In this document: positions 11,781 to 22,413 of the stretch, piece by piece
Position numbering within the stretch: the first letter of the stretch is position 1
How the letters are laid out: every line of letters starts with the position of its first letter
Made by a program: the position numbers and the translations under genes
DNA from: Rhizopus sp. PT2906
Lineage: Eukaryota; Mucoromycota; Mucoromycetes; Mucorales; Rhizopodaceae
NCBI GenBank assembly: GCA_025529335.1
Contig: JAMYHX010000365.1
Coordinates: forward strand, 1-44,231
Length of the DNA: 44,231 nt
Direction of reading: 5' to 3'
The notes under the pieces: generated by a model
Seen by the model: only the letters and a program-made list of their open reading frames with translations
Told to the model about the DNA's origin: nothing
The model's database searches: none

Positions 11781-13006
11781 ATGAAGGCTAATTTTATAAT
11801 TTTGTTTATTTTAATATTACTTTACACTGCTGATATCTCTTGTCAATTATTAAATAATGTCTCTCAAGTAATAGATCATATCACTTCAGATAAGAACCAT
11901 GCAACAAATTCTGATCAGTCAAAGTCCAGTGTTAATAGTACTCCTTCACCGCTCCCTCCAATCTCTCCTCAGCCTCCCCCTGCTTCAAATGAACCAAAGA
12001 ATCCAGAAACAGCTGCACCAGCACCCACTACATCTTCTGCTCCACCTCCACCACCTCCACCCAACCCACCATCTCCTACAACGAACAAGAAGGACCCGCC
12101 TTCGCCTGATGCTACGACCACTAAAAAATCTTCAGAAACTCATTCTGCTGAACCTCCTAAAGCATCCGAAGACAAGAACATTCCAGGATCTCCTGGTGGT
12201 ATAAACACAATGACTGCTACTTCAAGTCCCCAAGCTACTCCTGGCGAAACAAAAGCAACCAAGGACAAGAACAGCATGACTGCCTCAACAGCAGACGATG
12301 ACATATCTTCTTCAACTGGAAAGCCAACGAGTTTACCCACATCTCTTGTGCCTAAACTAGGAGCATCAACAGATGGTGACGATAATAACAAGACAGGGCC
12401 TATAGTAGGTGGAATCCTTGGCAGTATAAGTAAGTTTTGTACATGAAAAAAATAATCAAAATAACTCATCTTGTTTTGCACATAAAAGTGGGTTTAGCTC
12501 TTATCAGTGGTATTTTTACATGGATCAATAGACGTGGAGGGTGTACCAGAAAGAGTAGGTCAAAACCTGAGTTTGAAGATTATGGACTAGCTGATACAGA
12601 TTTTCCTCACAATCATACACCTGCCATGCAGAACATGGCCTCCACTCCGAACGTTGTCTCGCCTACAATCCCAAGGTTGAATGAACAAGGGAACTTTTAT
12701 ACAAAGGAGGATCAGCAATATATGGCACCTTATCAGATGTCTGAGCCGTATCCAGGTTCTCCAGAGCATCAGCCATATTACTATCAAGGTCAGCAACAGC
12801 CAGTACATGATGGAGGGTACTATAATGAAAATGGTTATTATTATGAAGGTACCAGCCCTCATCAACCTCAAGTCGTAGCTGCTGATTACTACCCAATTCA
12901 ACAACAACAACAACAACAACAGTATTATCCTCAGACAGATCAATATTATGCAAATGTAAATTATTATAAACCAGATCAGGTTACTGATAATACACATCAT
13001 ACGTAA
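11781..13006 (+). CDS. Pro/Ser/Thr-rich single-pass membrane protein
   Basis: Two exons (11781-12429, 12489-13006) encode 388 residues. Residues 1-21 are a clear signal peptide (MKANFIILFILILLYTADISC). The next ~180 residues are rich in Pro, Ser and Thr with proline runs, typical of an O-mannosylated stalk. A membrane segment spans the splice junction (GPIVGGILGSI / GLALISGIFTWINRR) and is followed by basic residues. The cytoplasmic tail is rich in Tyr, Gln and Asn and includes an eight-Gln run. The architecture resembles fungal cell-wall stress sensors (Wsc/Mid2 type), but no WSC cysteine domain is present. Function unknown; a mechanosensor or wall glycoprotein is an inference. Confidence 0.8.
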
Positions 13007-13102
13007 ATAAAAAGATTATTTATTTTTTATGTCTACTACTGCTATTATTCCAAAGGGAGAAAGGAGAGTACGGAGCTGAGGATAGATGTTCAAGGAGAAA
13101 AA

Positions 13103-13240
13103 GGGAGATGATATATTAGAAGAGAGGGAATATGATTTATTCACATGAATTTATGCACAAGTTAAGTAAATGTAAAAGAGACTTATTGAGAAAGCTCATA
13201 AATAAGATCAAAAGGGTGCGAGCTAGATCACATATCTCTT
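13103..13240 (-). pseudogene. Copied 3' tail of the gene at 17410-18682
   Basis: About 110-140 bp closely match 17317-17466 in the same orientation: GGAGATGATA, then GAGAGGGAATATGRTTTATTCACATG and on through AGTTAAGTAAATGTAAAA to GAGCT. On the minus strand the intact gene ends SSHPSDHIYEPSQ-stop, and this copy reads SSHPFDLIYELSQ-stop with an in-frame TGA just upstream. It is a gene fragment (last codons plus 3' UTR), not a separate gene. Similarity ends by about 13240. Confidence 0.75.
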
Positions 13241-14262
13241 AATTCCCTATTTATTCATTCTCAGCTAATAGACGACGTCGAATATTTGTAGTCGTCATCC
13301 CTCACATATATTCAGGTCGTGCCCTCATTTATTAGTTCTTCTCTCAACTTTAAATAAAGAATAGTAATTGTTAGCTATTGACTCCTACTGTTCTTATATA
13401 CATAAATACCAGAAATACAACGCAACCGTCTTCCACCCGTCTTTATCAATAATGATCTATGATTATGAATACCACTAGAAACCAAGCGATATGTATGTTT
13501 TACTATGCCGAATATATTCCAGAGAATGGTGATACGTATATAAAAGAAAGCTACAAGAATCAGAGTTGGAAGGTGAACACTACATGCACCAGAAAATGCG
13601 CCAGAAAATAGGCTAATGTTACGGGCGCACTACATGTGACATCATTTTACAACTTCATACTACCAAAGCCTCTGCCTAACCTAAGGCTTGTCCAGTTCAC
13701 TCTCTCTGATATAAAATACGAATTTATCATAATCACACGTGTTTTTGCATCTTTATTGATCAACTGACAACATAAAATTAGAATATAAAAATAACATTTC
13801 TTTTTTATCTCTCTCTTCTTCTTGAAAAGAACCAATCCAAGACCGTAACTTCATAAACCATGTTTAGCGTGGCGCTGCACATTGGAAAAGCTTTGTTGGG
13901 CGACATCATTGGTAATGAATAGAGATAGTGCGTTTTCTGGTGCATGTGGTGTTTCCCTGATTGGAAATATGTTAAAATACTACACCAAACCAGCCTATAC
14001 TCGTTGCTCAACAAAGAATACTTGGCGAACCCTTAACCTACTGCAAATATTTGGATGTTTGGCCCAACAAAAACAAACGAAAAGAGAAAAAGACGCGAAC
14101 TTCGTAAGCTCAAGAAGGAAAATTAATATGATAACGCAACTCTAACCTTTCCTTAAGAAACTGACGGACAAGTAGTTCAATTAATTAATAACATCTGTTG
14201 TGCCGATGATCCTAATAACCATGAAGTTTATCAAAGGAAATTGATCACTGCTCAAGAAAATT
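13241..14262. other. Gene-poor stretch with an imperfect inverted repeat
   Basis: No gene can be supported. The notable structure is the inverted repeat at 13576-13599 and 13930-13953. A plus-strand frame at 13882-14145 contains NRDSAFSGACG, faintly like the third RuvC motif of TnpB-type proteins, but nothing around it confirms this. Confidence 0.4.
13576..13953. repeat. Inverted repeat pair, 24-bp arms, 22/24 match
   Basis: The arm at 13576-13599, when reverse-complemented, matches 13930-13953 at 22 of 24 bases (core TTTTCTGGTGCATGT). The arms are ~330 bp apart in AT-rich non-coding DNA. This fits a small non-autonomous element or an inverted pair of element ends. Confidence 0.5.
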
Positions 14263-15227
14263 TTGATGCAATTAAGGGATATACAACTATATTCGAAAAC
14301 AAAACATTTCCGACATTTGCTCGATGATGGTGTTCAACGAAAAAAAACATTATTTTTACGGACCACGGAAAAGAGAAATGAATCACATCGTAAAAGAGAT
14401 CTTTATGTTATGAATGATGTTTATCATGGTAATAGTATCACTACTACGCTTGAACATTGGCTAATGTGGGTGTTTTGTTTTGCAGATTGCATGACTTCCA
14501 TTTCTGAATATTTGCCGAATTATCAACAATCTTTAAAAACCTTGCAAAATGAAGATTTTGAAGCGTATGTCTGGTATCAATAGACTTTCCTGGTATATCC
14601 TCAAGATCTCATCAAGTTAAAGAATTACTTGAAAATAACCCTTCAATACAAAAAGTAACTATAGAAACATTTGCTGTTTCTAACAAAGTTTTCATCTATG
14701 ATTCAGAAACGCTATTATCAGATACAAAATTGTTGGAAAAATTTGAATGCAGACCAAGACCAATTCAACGATCAAGACAAAAGTTGATTATTCAACAAGT
14801 TGGAAGCGTTGACTGAATATAAATGGCATAAATGAGGACTTTTGTGAATTCTTGATAATGTCACTAAAACAGGTTGCTTTGGATCAATGTTGTAACAGAT
14901 CTCAACATCACCAAAGCTATTAATTAATTTTTCATACTTCTTGGCATTTTCTTCATTATAATCAACGTAAAAAAACATACAAATTGTCAAATCTTTCGAT
15001 ATTTCCATTTTATAAGCCACGATAAATGCTAGAATAGCCCTTTTCTTTATGTTGTTATAGTAATAGCTTAACCAAAATGTTAAGTCGGAAAGGTTAGTAG
15101 AGAAAACAAAAAAAAGAATCTTCATATGTTTTCTCCTCTGCTGGTAAATTAATGAAAGACACTTGAAAGACAGATGAAGAATTTGTTCGGCCACCAGTAT
15201 TTTGCCAAATACAAAAGTAAGAGACAA
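14263..15227. pseudogene. Fragmented ORFs of unknown origin
   Basis: Plus-strand frame 14263-14583 is followed by a second plus frame (about 14555-14814) reading SIDFPGISSRSHQVKELLE and ending IIQQVGSVD. A minus-strand frame (15227-14772) overlaps its end. The two plus frames are probably one protein broken by a shift near 14570, since no convincing intron joins them. I recognise no family. The position between other element remnants suggests mobile or recently pseudogenised DNA. Confidence 0.3.
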
Positions 15228-15584
15228 AAACTAGTAATAATAAGAAGAATACAAAAAGGACAATAAATCAGTGAGACTGAAAAATATGATGTCTTTATTT
15301 ACGATGAATAAAACAATGATATTTATACTATTTAACATCTATGAACAATAACAATAATTGGCTTGATTGTACATCTATTTATGATCATCCAAGGAATATG
15401 GGAATGAACTCTAGACTAACGTGAACCTGACTTGACAGCAATTGTCGAATGAGGAAGCATCGATCTGTACTAAAGGAGCACTAATGCTCAATTGAAGTAT
15501 TGTAACGGCACTTCAGGAGTTAGGTACAAGAGAGCTCACACATGATAGGCTATATGTGGAACAAGCTATAGCCGAAGAACAATA

Positions 15585-15933
15585 GCTATGAGTATCTATT
15601 GATAATGCTGTGACAGTACGACACTGTCTTCTATGTGGAGACGTCGAAGATGATGAGCACTTTTTGTGGTCTTGTATGCTCAAAAAAGAAACCTGGTCAC
15701 GCATTGCAAATCGCTTTTTTCAACCTGCTGTGAGACTTACCTATGAATTTCTGGTCTTAGGCTCGTCTACACCTATACAAGTGCTTTCAGGACTATGTGC
15801 TGATGGCCAAACAATCATTGCTTGTACGGTCTGAGCTATCTGGCGATGCCCTTAGCGTTTTGTATTTGATGGTTGTACAAGCTAACTGGCGGTACTTGAA
15901 TAAAATATACTATTTTACAAAAAAAAAAAAAAA
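15585..15933 (+). mobile_element. 3' end of a non-LTR (LINE-type) retrotransposon with poly(A)
   Basis: Plus frame 15610-15834 contains C-LL-C-GDVEDDE-H-FLWS-C followed by KKETWSRI, the zinc-binding motif found after the reverse transcriptase in many LINEs. In the same frame, past stop codons, AIWRCP and RFVFDG resemble conserved LINE C-terminal residues. The unit ends in 15 A (15919-15933). With a truncated 5' end, internal stops and a poly(A) tail, it is a dead, 5'-truncated insertion. I could not find a target-site duplication. Confidence 0.7.
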
Positions 15934-15960
15934 GGTTAAGAATGCCCTTTTTTTCTACTA

Positions 15961-16149
15961 ATGATAATTATATTTAAAGACTTTTCAGAAAAAATCTTAT
16001 TTTTAGAGTTTTGTGTTAAAAACAAGAAAGATTGCACTATAAATGAAGGTGAAATTGAAATAGCGGATGAAAAAGAAGGAGAAATTATGGTGGAATTTCT
16101 TCATTACAAAATGCAGGCAAAAGTAAACAAGACACTGGCATCTAAATAA
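15961..16149 (+). other. Small unassigned ORF
   Basis: A 62-codon frame from ATG with many charged residues (INEGEIEIADEKEGE). It lies between the LINE tail and the Fanzor 3' end. No motif, no introns and no family recognised; it may be part of the element debris. Confidence 0.2.
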
Positions 16150-16305
16150 AATTCAGGTCCTATTAATACATGTGTATTTATATGTATTTTTTAAAAATAA
16201 AATACATAAAAGGAGACGACATACAAGTCAGAGTAATAAGTACCAAGGAAAGAATATAAAGAATTATACAGATAGTTATGTAAGAGAATTATTACATATA
16301 ACTTA

Positions 16306-16349
16306 CTCCGAAGGCATCTAGATGTGTCCTAGCGATAACTAGGACGGAG
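16306..16349 (-). ncRNA. Candidate Fanzor guide-RNA structure (three-way junction)
   Basis: A 5-bp outer stem (CTCCG 16306-16310 with CGGAG 16345-16349) encloses a perfect palindrome CATCTAGATG (16315-16324) and a hairpin TCCTAG (16327-16332) / CTAGGA (16339-16344) with loop CGATAA. The whole lies across the stop codon of the Fanzor frame (16339-16341). In TnpB and Fanzor loci the guide RNA arises from the 3' end of the nuclease gene and the element end, so position and strand fit. Short AT-rich stems arise easily by chance. Confidence 0.35.
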
Positions 16350-17272
16350 AATCATCGTCTAAGCGTATTCTAGTTCTTGGTTGCTCCTGATCGTCCACTC
16401 TTCTTCGACGTCTTGTAGGAGCAACAGTAACCCGGTGAAACCTATGAGGAACCATGCCATTACGTCGAAGCCCACGAAGGATGTGCATGTAGTTGAGGCA
16501 AGCAGCAACATCCCTGTTCCATAAGCGATATCTATCTGGTGCTGCCATGGCGGGTCTACAGTATGGATTGGTGCATCTACAAGCAATGTTCAATCAGTAT
16601 AAAGTCATCCAAGTGGTTCATGTATTATTACCTTAAAAGACCATGGCAGATAACCGTAGAATATCGCTCACGTTGATACGGTCGTGGATTTGGAACACGG
16701 CGGAACGTGTGAAGGCTTTCGTTGTGGCATGTTGGACAGCACCTACTGGTCTTGTGCTCATCTATAAGAAAGACTTGGAGCCCATGTTTCTTGAGAAGTC
16801 TTCGGAAACCAAGGTCACGGATGGGCTCATGATACCTAGCATGGGGAGCGGACCAGTTTCCCATTACAAACACGGCGCCTTCTCCAAACTTGGCGCGTAA
16901 GTCTTGAATAAGCTTTTGATTGGCATGCTGTTTGTTGAAGTACGCTGAAAGACAGGTCTTGCGAAAAAGGGAGTATCCATTATCATGGTTTGTGATGGTA
17001 TGTCCATAGAATCGACTGAGAACGGCAGACTGTTGAGATCTGACTTGAAGGAAGTGGTCAAAGTGTTCTACAGATACAATGCTGCTTGGTTGTTGAGAAA
17101 GGATTTGCTCAGCTTGCACGACATCAGGCTCCTGGGCTTTGAGATCTTGCAAGATTCGACAGTACTTTTTGGTTTTCCACGTCTTGTCTTGCTGTTGTTT
17201 AGTGTACCGAAATTGCTTTGGTTTCTCTAGTGTAGAGTTTTCTTGTAGATTTGCATTTTTAAATGTATATTT
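16339..17272 (-). pseudogene. 5'-truncated Fanzor (TnpB-like RNA-guided nuclease)
   Basis: Fanzors are eukaryotic TnpB relatives that cut DNA guided by an RNA from their own 3' end. Two segments (17272-16632, 16576-16339) joined over a 55-nt intron leave 292 codons open to a TAG. In order: FRYTKQQQ; a helical stretch; GYSLFRKTCLSAYF; GEGAVFVMGNWSAP; the RuvC-II block VFLIDEHKTS with its Glu; a zinc ribbon (CCPTC and, past the intron, CTNPYC, with HGLLR between); and RuvC-III LWNRDVAACLNY with its Asp. The RuvC-I Asp motif (usually a DPG just before FRYT) and everything N-terminal are missing. Upstream of 17272 the frame meets TGA, and then the gene-tail sequence begins. It should be catalytically dead unless another exon is hidden. 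Confidence 0.85.
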
Positions 17273-17409
17273 CTGTAGAAATATGTAAATTCGGACTCAA
17301 AATATCTTACAGTGATGGAGATGATACATATATAGAGAGAGAGAAAGAGAGAGGGAATATGGTTTATTCACATGAATTTATGCATAAGTTAAGTAAATGT
17401 AAAAAAGGC

Positions 17410-18682
17410 TTATTGAGAAGGTTCATAAATATGATCAGAGGGATGTGAGCTACCAGGCATATCTGGGAAGGGCGGAATGGGCGTCAATTTTGTTATCTGA
17501 TTCCTGTTGATGATTCTGTTACGACACATAGCAACGATCTCTCGTGCATGTTGCTGATACCAAGCTTTCTCAGAGATGGTCATGTTCCATCCACTCCTCA
17601 GATTAGAGTGACCAAATTTCTTTCCATAAAGAAAGGTGAACGGAACAGTAAACACCCAGAAACAGGTGATGAACATGAGTATTTTGAAAACGATACTGTC
17701 AACTATACAAGACACCCAGTTGTTAGGCTTGACGATAATCTCTTCTTTCTCTGTCTTGAAGGTGATTTCAATGCCTTCAAATTCTCCAGTGCTGCGAATG
17801 GCATTCTTGAGAGCTTTTTCATAAAGAAGTTGGTAAGAAAGTCTTTTATGATCATTTCTAGATTTACCTTCAGCGAGTTTCTGAAAGTCCCAGTTAATTT
17901 CTTTTGTCAACTTTAGTTCTTTCAGCACATTCTTGGATCGAACATAGTCATTACAAAGCTGTCTAACTTTGGGTGTCGTTTCATTATTATTTGGCAAGAC
18001 GTATATGCCTTGAGAAGTGGACGATACATATTGACTGGTGTCAATCTTGAAATCAAAGCCATCTACACGTTGAGTCTCTGACACATGGTCTGTCTCCTCT
18101 TCTCCTTGATAGTTACGTCTCGTCTTGGTGACCCATCGTGTTTCTTCGCAAAAGCCTTTATATGTATAAAGCATGAGCATGGCTTTTAGGATGTATCTGT
18201 TTTTATTTACCTTTAAATCGTATGATAAGAGTTGGAGGCGTGTTATGTTGATATAAAAACTGCAGCAGAGCCTCTGGATCTTCATTCACATGCCTGTCGC
18301 GAGTTCTGACCTTGCCTTTGCTTGTAACTCTATACTCTGCCATATGCACAGAATATCCTGGTGGCGGATTATATTCTTCATACTCAAGTTGATGGTCGTC
18401 TGGTATCATCACAATGGCATGATCCGCTGGCTCTGATCCAGTTTGTATGTTACATGAAGCATCTTCTGCATCGCCTACGTTTGGATCAATGTATACATGA
18501 TCGTTGTTCTTTGATGAGGATGTTCCTACTGTGGACTGTGGCTCCGTTGTCAAGCTCCTATAAGGCGGTAACTCAGACACGGCATCTTCAAAAGGTACTG
18601 CAGAAGAAAAGGCATCATTTGGCTCACTTGCAGAGATAGTAGGCGATGTGGGTAGTTGAATGTAATCTTTCTTTGCAGGCAT
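17410..18682 (-). CDS. Conserved fungal membrane protein of unknown function
   Basis: Two exons (18682-18211, 18155-17410; 55-nt intron) encode 405 residues. The first ~100 residues are polar and probably disordered. A conserved-looking domain follows: RTRDRHVNEDPEALLQFLYQ, then TPPTLIIRFKGFCEETRWVT, VDGFDFKID and GIYVLPNNN. A hydrophobic segment near residues 309-333 (IVFKILMFITCFWVFTVPF) is probably membrane-spanning. I recall similar uncharacterised fungal proteins (sometimes called ABR086W-like) but no established function. The last 13 codons and 3' UTR lie in the segment duplicated at 13103-13240. Confidence 0.85.
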
Positions 18683-20192
18683 TAGGGATATTTAAACAAG
18701 AAAGAAAAAGTGCAATGCCAAGCATTTCTTATTCGTTCTCTATTTATAAGAATAATCCTTACACAAATATCAGTCGATACTATGCGCCACATCCAGAGGC
18801 GCTTAGTGTAACGCCAAGATTACAGCTGCATACCAAGAAATGCTTCGTGTTTTTTTTTTTTTGGTGTAAGGATGGGCCTCTGTGATGTTTATTAACGATA
18901 GAATGACATAATAAAGGAGAAATATATCTCATATAAAAGTAATGGTAAAGGTCTTGTTTATATTCTCTGAAAAGGGATCCCTTTTTCTGTTATATAGACT
19001 TGATCTGGTTGATTTAGTGCGTAACAATAATTGGGACCAAGTGACTGAAAATGAGATTGATGAATTGAAGAAGACAAAACGGCTCAATTTAATGAGATGA
19101 ACAAATCAGGGCTTCCTCAATCCAATACCTTGCTCTGATTTTAATATATGTAATAGCTGACTTGAAAGGAGTATCAGAGTATGCTTTTGTTCAAAAGTAA
19201 AACGCACTGAATTTGGGTCTCATTAGAAAGATCAGTTCTCGTCTATCCCACACATAGACTTTGGCCGCGATGAACAAGAAATGATGAAACGCAGAGGAAG
19301 CAAGGGAATATAAGCAATAAAACTACAACAGTACGTTGATAAAATCTGCCTAAAGTTGGAGTTGCTGATAGCTAATGATGTAAAGATTATTATAGCCAGC
19401 ATTGACAACAATGGATATAAGAGTTGACAAAAACTAAAAGCATCAACAAGAGTACTCTTATTGACAAGTAACATTATTCTAGAAGACAGGCTTTTTCAAA
19501 TTTTAAACTAGACTTTAACCTCACATGATTTATTTATAAGCAAGTCAGGATAGAAACCTCCATTTAAGCAATATAGTGATGACCTATTCTTTGCATTAAA
19601 GAAAAAAGGGGGAAGTAGTGATTTTAAATATATATGTTTCCTTCTCTATTTTCTTTTGATCGATTATATTCCGTTTACAACTTGTATCAATAAGGTTCCA
19701 TTGATGCATACCAACTTGAGGAATCTTTTTTTCAAAGAGTGATTCACATTCTCTTGTCTGATTGGATGAAATATGAGGCTAAAGTCAGTCACTTTTTTAT
19801 TATTTTTTTTTTATTATTCTACCATGTCATTGTCCGCAGTTTTTTCCCTTTTTTTTTTCTCTCTTGTCAAAAAAACTTTTTTCTATAAACTCTTTACATC
19901 TTCCTTTTTTTTGAAACAAGAAAAGAAAGAAAGTATCATATAAAAAGGAAGTCTAAACACATTTCTAAAGGACAAAAAAAGCTTTATTTTTCACTCTAAA
20001 CTTGTACATGAATTGTGCATTATCAAACTGGAATCCCAAATACGAAGAAAGTATAGAGAAATACCAATTACAACATTTTAAAGTAAGAGAAACATGACTT
20101 TATTTGTCTTTTTTTCTTAACCATTTTTTTTTAATCAAAGGATTACAATTAAATTACACATTTATAAACCAACAACTTTCCAATAATTCAAA
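18683..20192. other. Intergenic region upstream of eIF5, with element debris
   Basis: There is no complete gene. A 37-codon plus frame (18990-19100) reads LDLVDLVRNNNWDQVTENEID and looks like a protein fragment. AAAAGGGATCCCTTTT (18970-18985) is a perfect 16-bp palindrome. From ~19800 the sequence becomes rich in T and C tracts, as expected near the eIF5 promoter. A likely 5' UTR intron lies at 20083-20140 (GTAAGA...AAAG). Confidence 0.5.
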
Positions 20193-21511
20193 ATGGCTAC
20201 AATTAACGTAAGACGTGATGTTCAAGATTCTTTTTATCGTTACAAGATGCCTCGTATTCAAGCCAAGGTAAAAAAAAAAAAAATTTTTTTTCTTTCTTTC
20301 TTATTCACAATGACTAGGTCGAAGGTAAAGGTAATGGTATTAAAACTGTTGTTGTCAATATGGCTGATATTGCTCGTGCCTTATCTCGTCCTCCTTCATG
20401 TAAGTAAAAAAGGATAGTAACACAATCTATGTTTGCTCATGATCAATTTCTAGACCCTACCAAGTACTTTGGCTGCGAATTGGGTGCTCAAGTCAAGTGT
20501 GATGATAAGAATGAACGCTACATTGTGAATGGTGATCATGACGCAAGCAAACTTCAGGATACACTTGATGGTTTCATCAACAAATTTGTCTTGTGTCAAT
20601 CTTGTAAAAACCCTGAAACTGATATTCTTATCAAGAATGACGAAATCTTAATGGACTGTAAGGCATGTGGTGCTAGAAACACGGCCGACATGCGTCACAA
20701 ATTATCCACTTATATCATCAAGAATCCTCCTGCTGTTGCTTCCAAGAATGTTCGTAGACAACGTAAGGCTGCTACTGCTCAGACCAACAACACAGGTGAG
20801 GATGCTGCTGAAGCTATTGACGGTAGCGATGAAGCTGCTGATGCCGGTAATGGCTCCGATGACGATATCATTTCTCAACGTATCCAAAAGCAAGCCGCTG
20901 GATTGAATATGGAAAGTAAATTGGCCCTTGAGGATTGGTCTGAAGATACAAGCGAAGCAGCTGTTGCTCAACGTATGAAGGAGCTTAGCATCAAGAGAGG
21001 TGGTGCATTTGGTGGAGGTGATGACGACGATGAAGAAGTTGACAACAAATATGACGCTTTTGGTGATTGGTTAGAAGGCCAAAAGAATCTCTCTGATGAA
21101 GACATCATTGAAAAGGCTAAAGAATTGGGTGTTTATGGCAAATACAAGGCCTGTCTTGTCTTGGTTCAATGTATCTTTGATGAAACCGTTGTCTCTCAAA
21201 TCCCCAAGCGTGCTAAACTTCTCGCCAAATTTGTGACCGACGAAAAGCATCAAAAGGCCACTCTTGGTGGCATTGAGCGTCTTATTGGTTTGAAGCACAA
21301 GGACGCGCTCTTGAAGAAGACACCTACCATCTTGATGAAATTGTATGACTTGGATATCATTGAAGATGAAGTTTTCTTAAAGTGGGGAGAAAAGCCTTCT
21401 AAGCGCTATCTTGACCGTGACATCTCCAAGGAGGTCAAGAAGGCCGCTAAGCCCTTCTTAGAATGGCTCGAAACTGCTGAAGAAGAAGACTCTGATGAAG
21501 AATCAGAATAA
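20193..21511 (+). CDS. TIF5: Translation initiation factor eIF5
   Basis: GTPase-activating protein for eIF2 in the 43S/48S preinitiation complex. Three exons (20193-20267, 20318-20399, 20454-21511) encode 404 residues, normal for the family. The N-terminus NVRRDVQDSFYRYKMP carries the arginine finger at Arg15. NGIKTVVVNMADIA and PTKYFGCELGAQ follow. A zinc ribbon has CQSC (~98-101) and CKAC (~120). After an acidic linker, a C-terminal W2/HEAT domain (~254-395) ends in the acidic-aromatic EWLETAEEEDSDEESE type motif that contacts eIF2beta and eIF1. A probable 5' UTR intron lies at 20083-20140. Confidence 0.97.
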
Positions 21512-22413
21512 ATACAGTAATAAACATATAAAGTTATCTCCTATTTTTTTTTTTTTTATGTCTGTTTCTATCATTATTTAGGGTTATTTATCATAAGTTC
21601 TAATAGTAATAAACAAGTAACTGACAGTGAGGGAAAAAAGAAGAGGGGGTAAGAAGGATGAAAAAGGGAGAATAAAGATTACAGAAACTTATAAAAAGTA
21701 TCATGCTTTTTTTTTATGAATAAATCTATTTTAAGCATACTATCTACCATGTTTTATCAATGGCCGGTCTATGCATTGTAATAATGACTTACCTTATCTT
21801 GTTCGTGTGTGTGTGGCTAATGAAGTGTTAAATATCCAAAGTACGCACATCACACACTAAAGTCAATACAAAAGTCCATCTGTATGAATATAAAGCTTCA
21901 CGTTTCTATGTTTGCGTAGATCAATCCAAAATTAGTATATGTGTGTATTAGTTTTTTGTTTATTCACGTAGGCTTGGTTGGGTGCAATCTTAACTTTAAA
22001 AGGATTTACATAAAGCATCCTCTCAGGGAGTGTGCATATGGTGATTTAAATATAAAGTCATGAAACATGCTTAGGAGGAAACAAAACATTATGAAAAGGG
22101 CGAAGAACAATAAATAAAGGGGAATAACTTTGAAAGGAAAAAGAGTGGCAAGGAAAAAGTAACAAAAATCATAACAAATATAGCACACTGCAATGCATTA
22201 CACATACATTTTCATCGATTCAAGATATATAAAATTTAGGAGGCACACATAAAGACGATATACATATATATATTTTCTTCTATAGGAACAAATGGACGAT
22301 GATAAACCACCATATATAGTACTCAGTGCATATATTAACTCGTATATATTTTTTTTTTCCTTTCCCTTCTTCTTCTTCTTCTCTTTCTTTATAACTTTAT
22401 TCATTTCAAATAC
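21512..22413. other. Intergenic region, no gene seen
   Basis: Holds the eIF5 3' UTR (T tract near 21545-21557) and the promoter of the next gene, with TATATATA near 22262 and a C/T-rich tract at about 22350-22390 just before the next ATG. All frames are short. Confidence 0.5.

Noticed and set aside
12587..13000. Leucine/isoleucine-rich minus-strand frames opposite the membrane protein tail
   Set aside because: Complement of the Tyr/Gln/Asn-rich tail; composition artefact.
13882..14145. Second Fanzor remnant suggested by NRDSAFSGACG
   Set aside because: Only one short motif; no zinc ribbon or RuvC-II block nearby, and composition is otherwise random.
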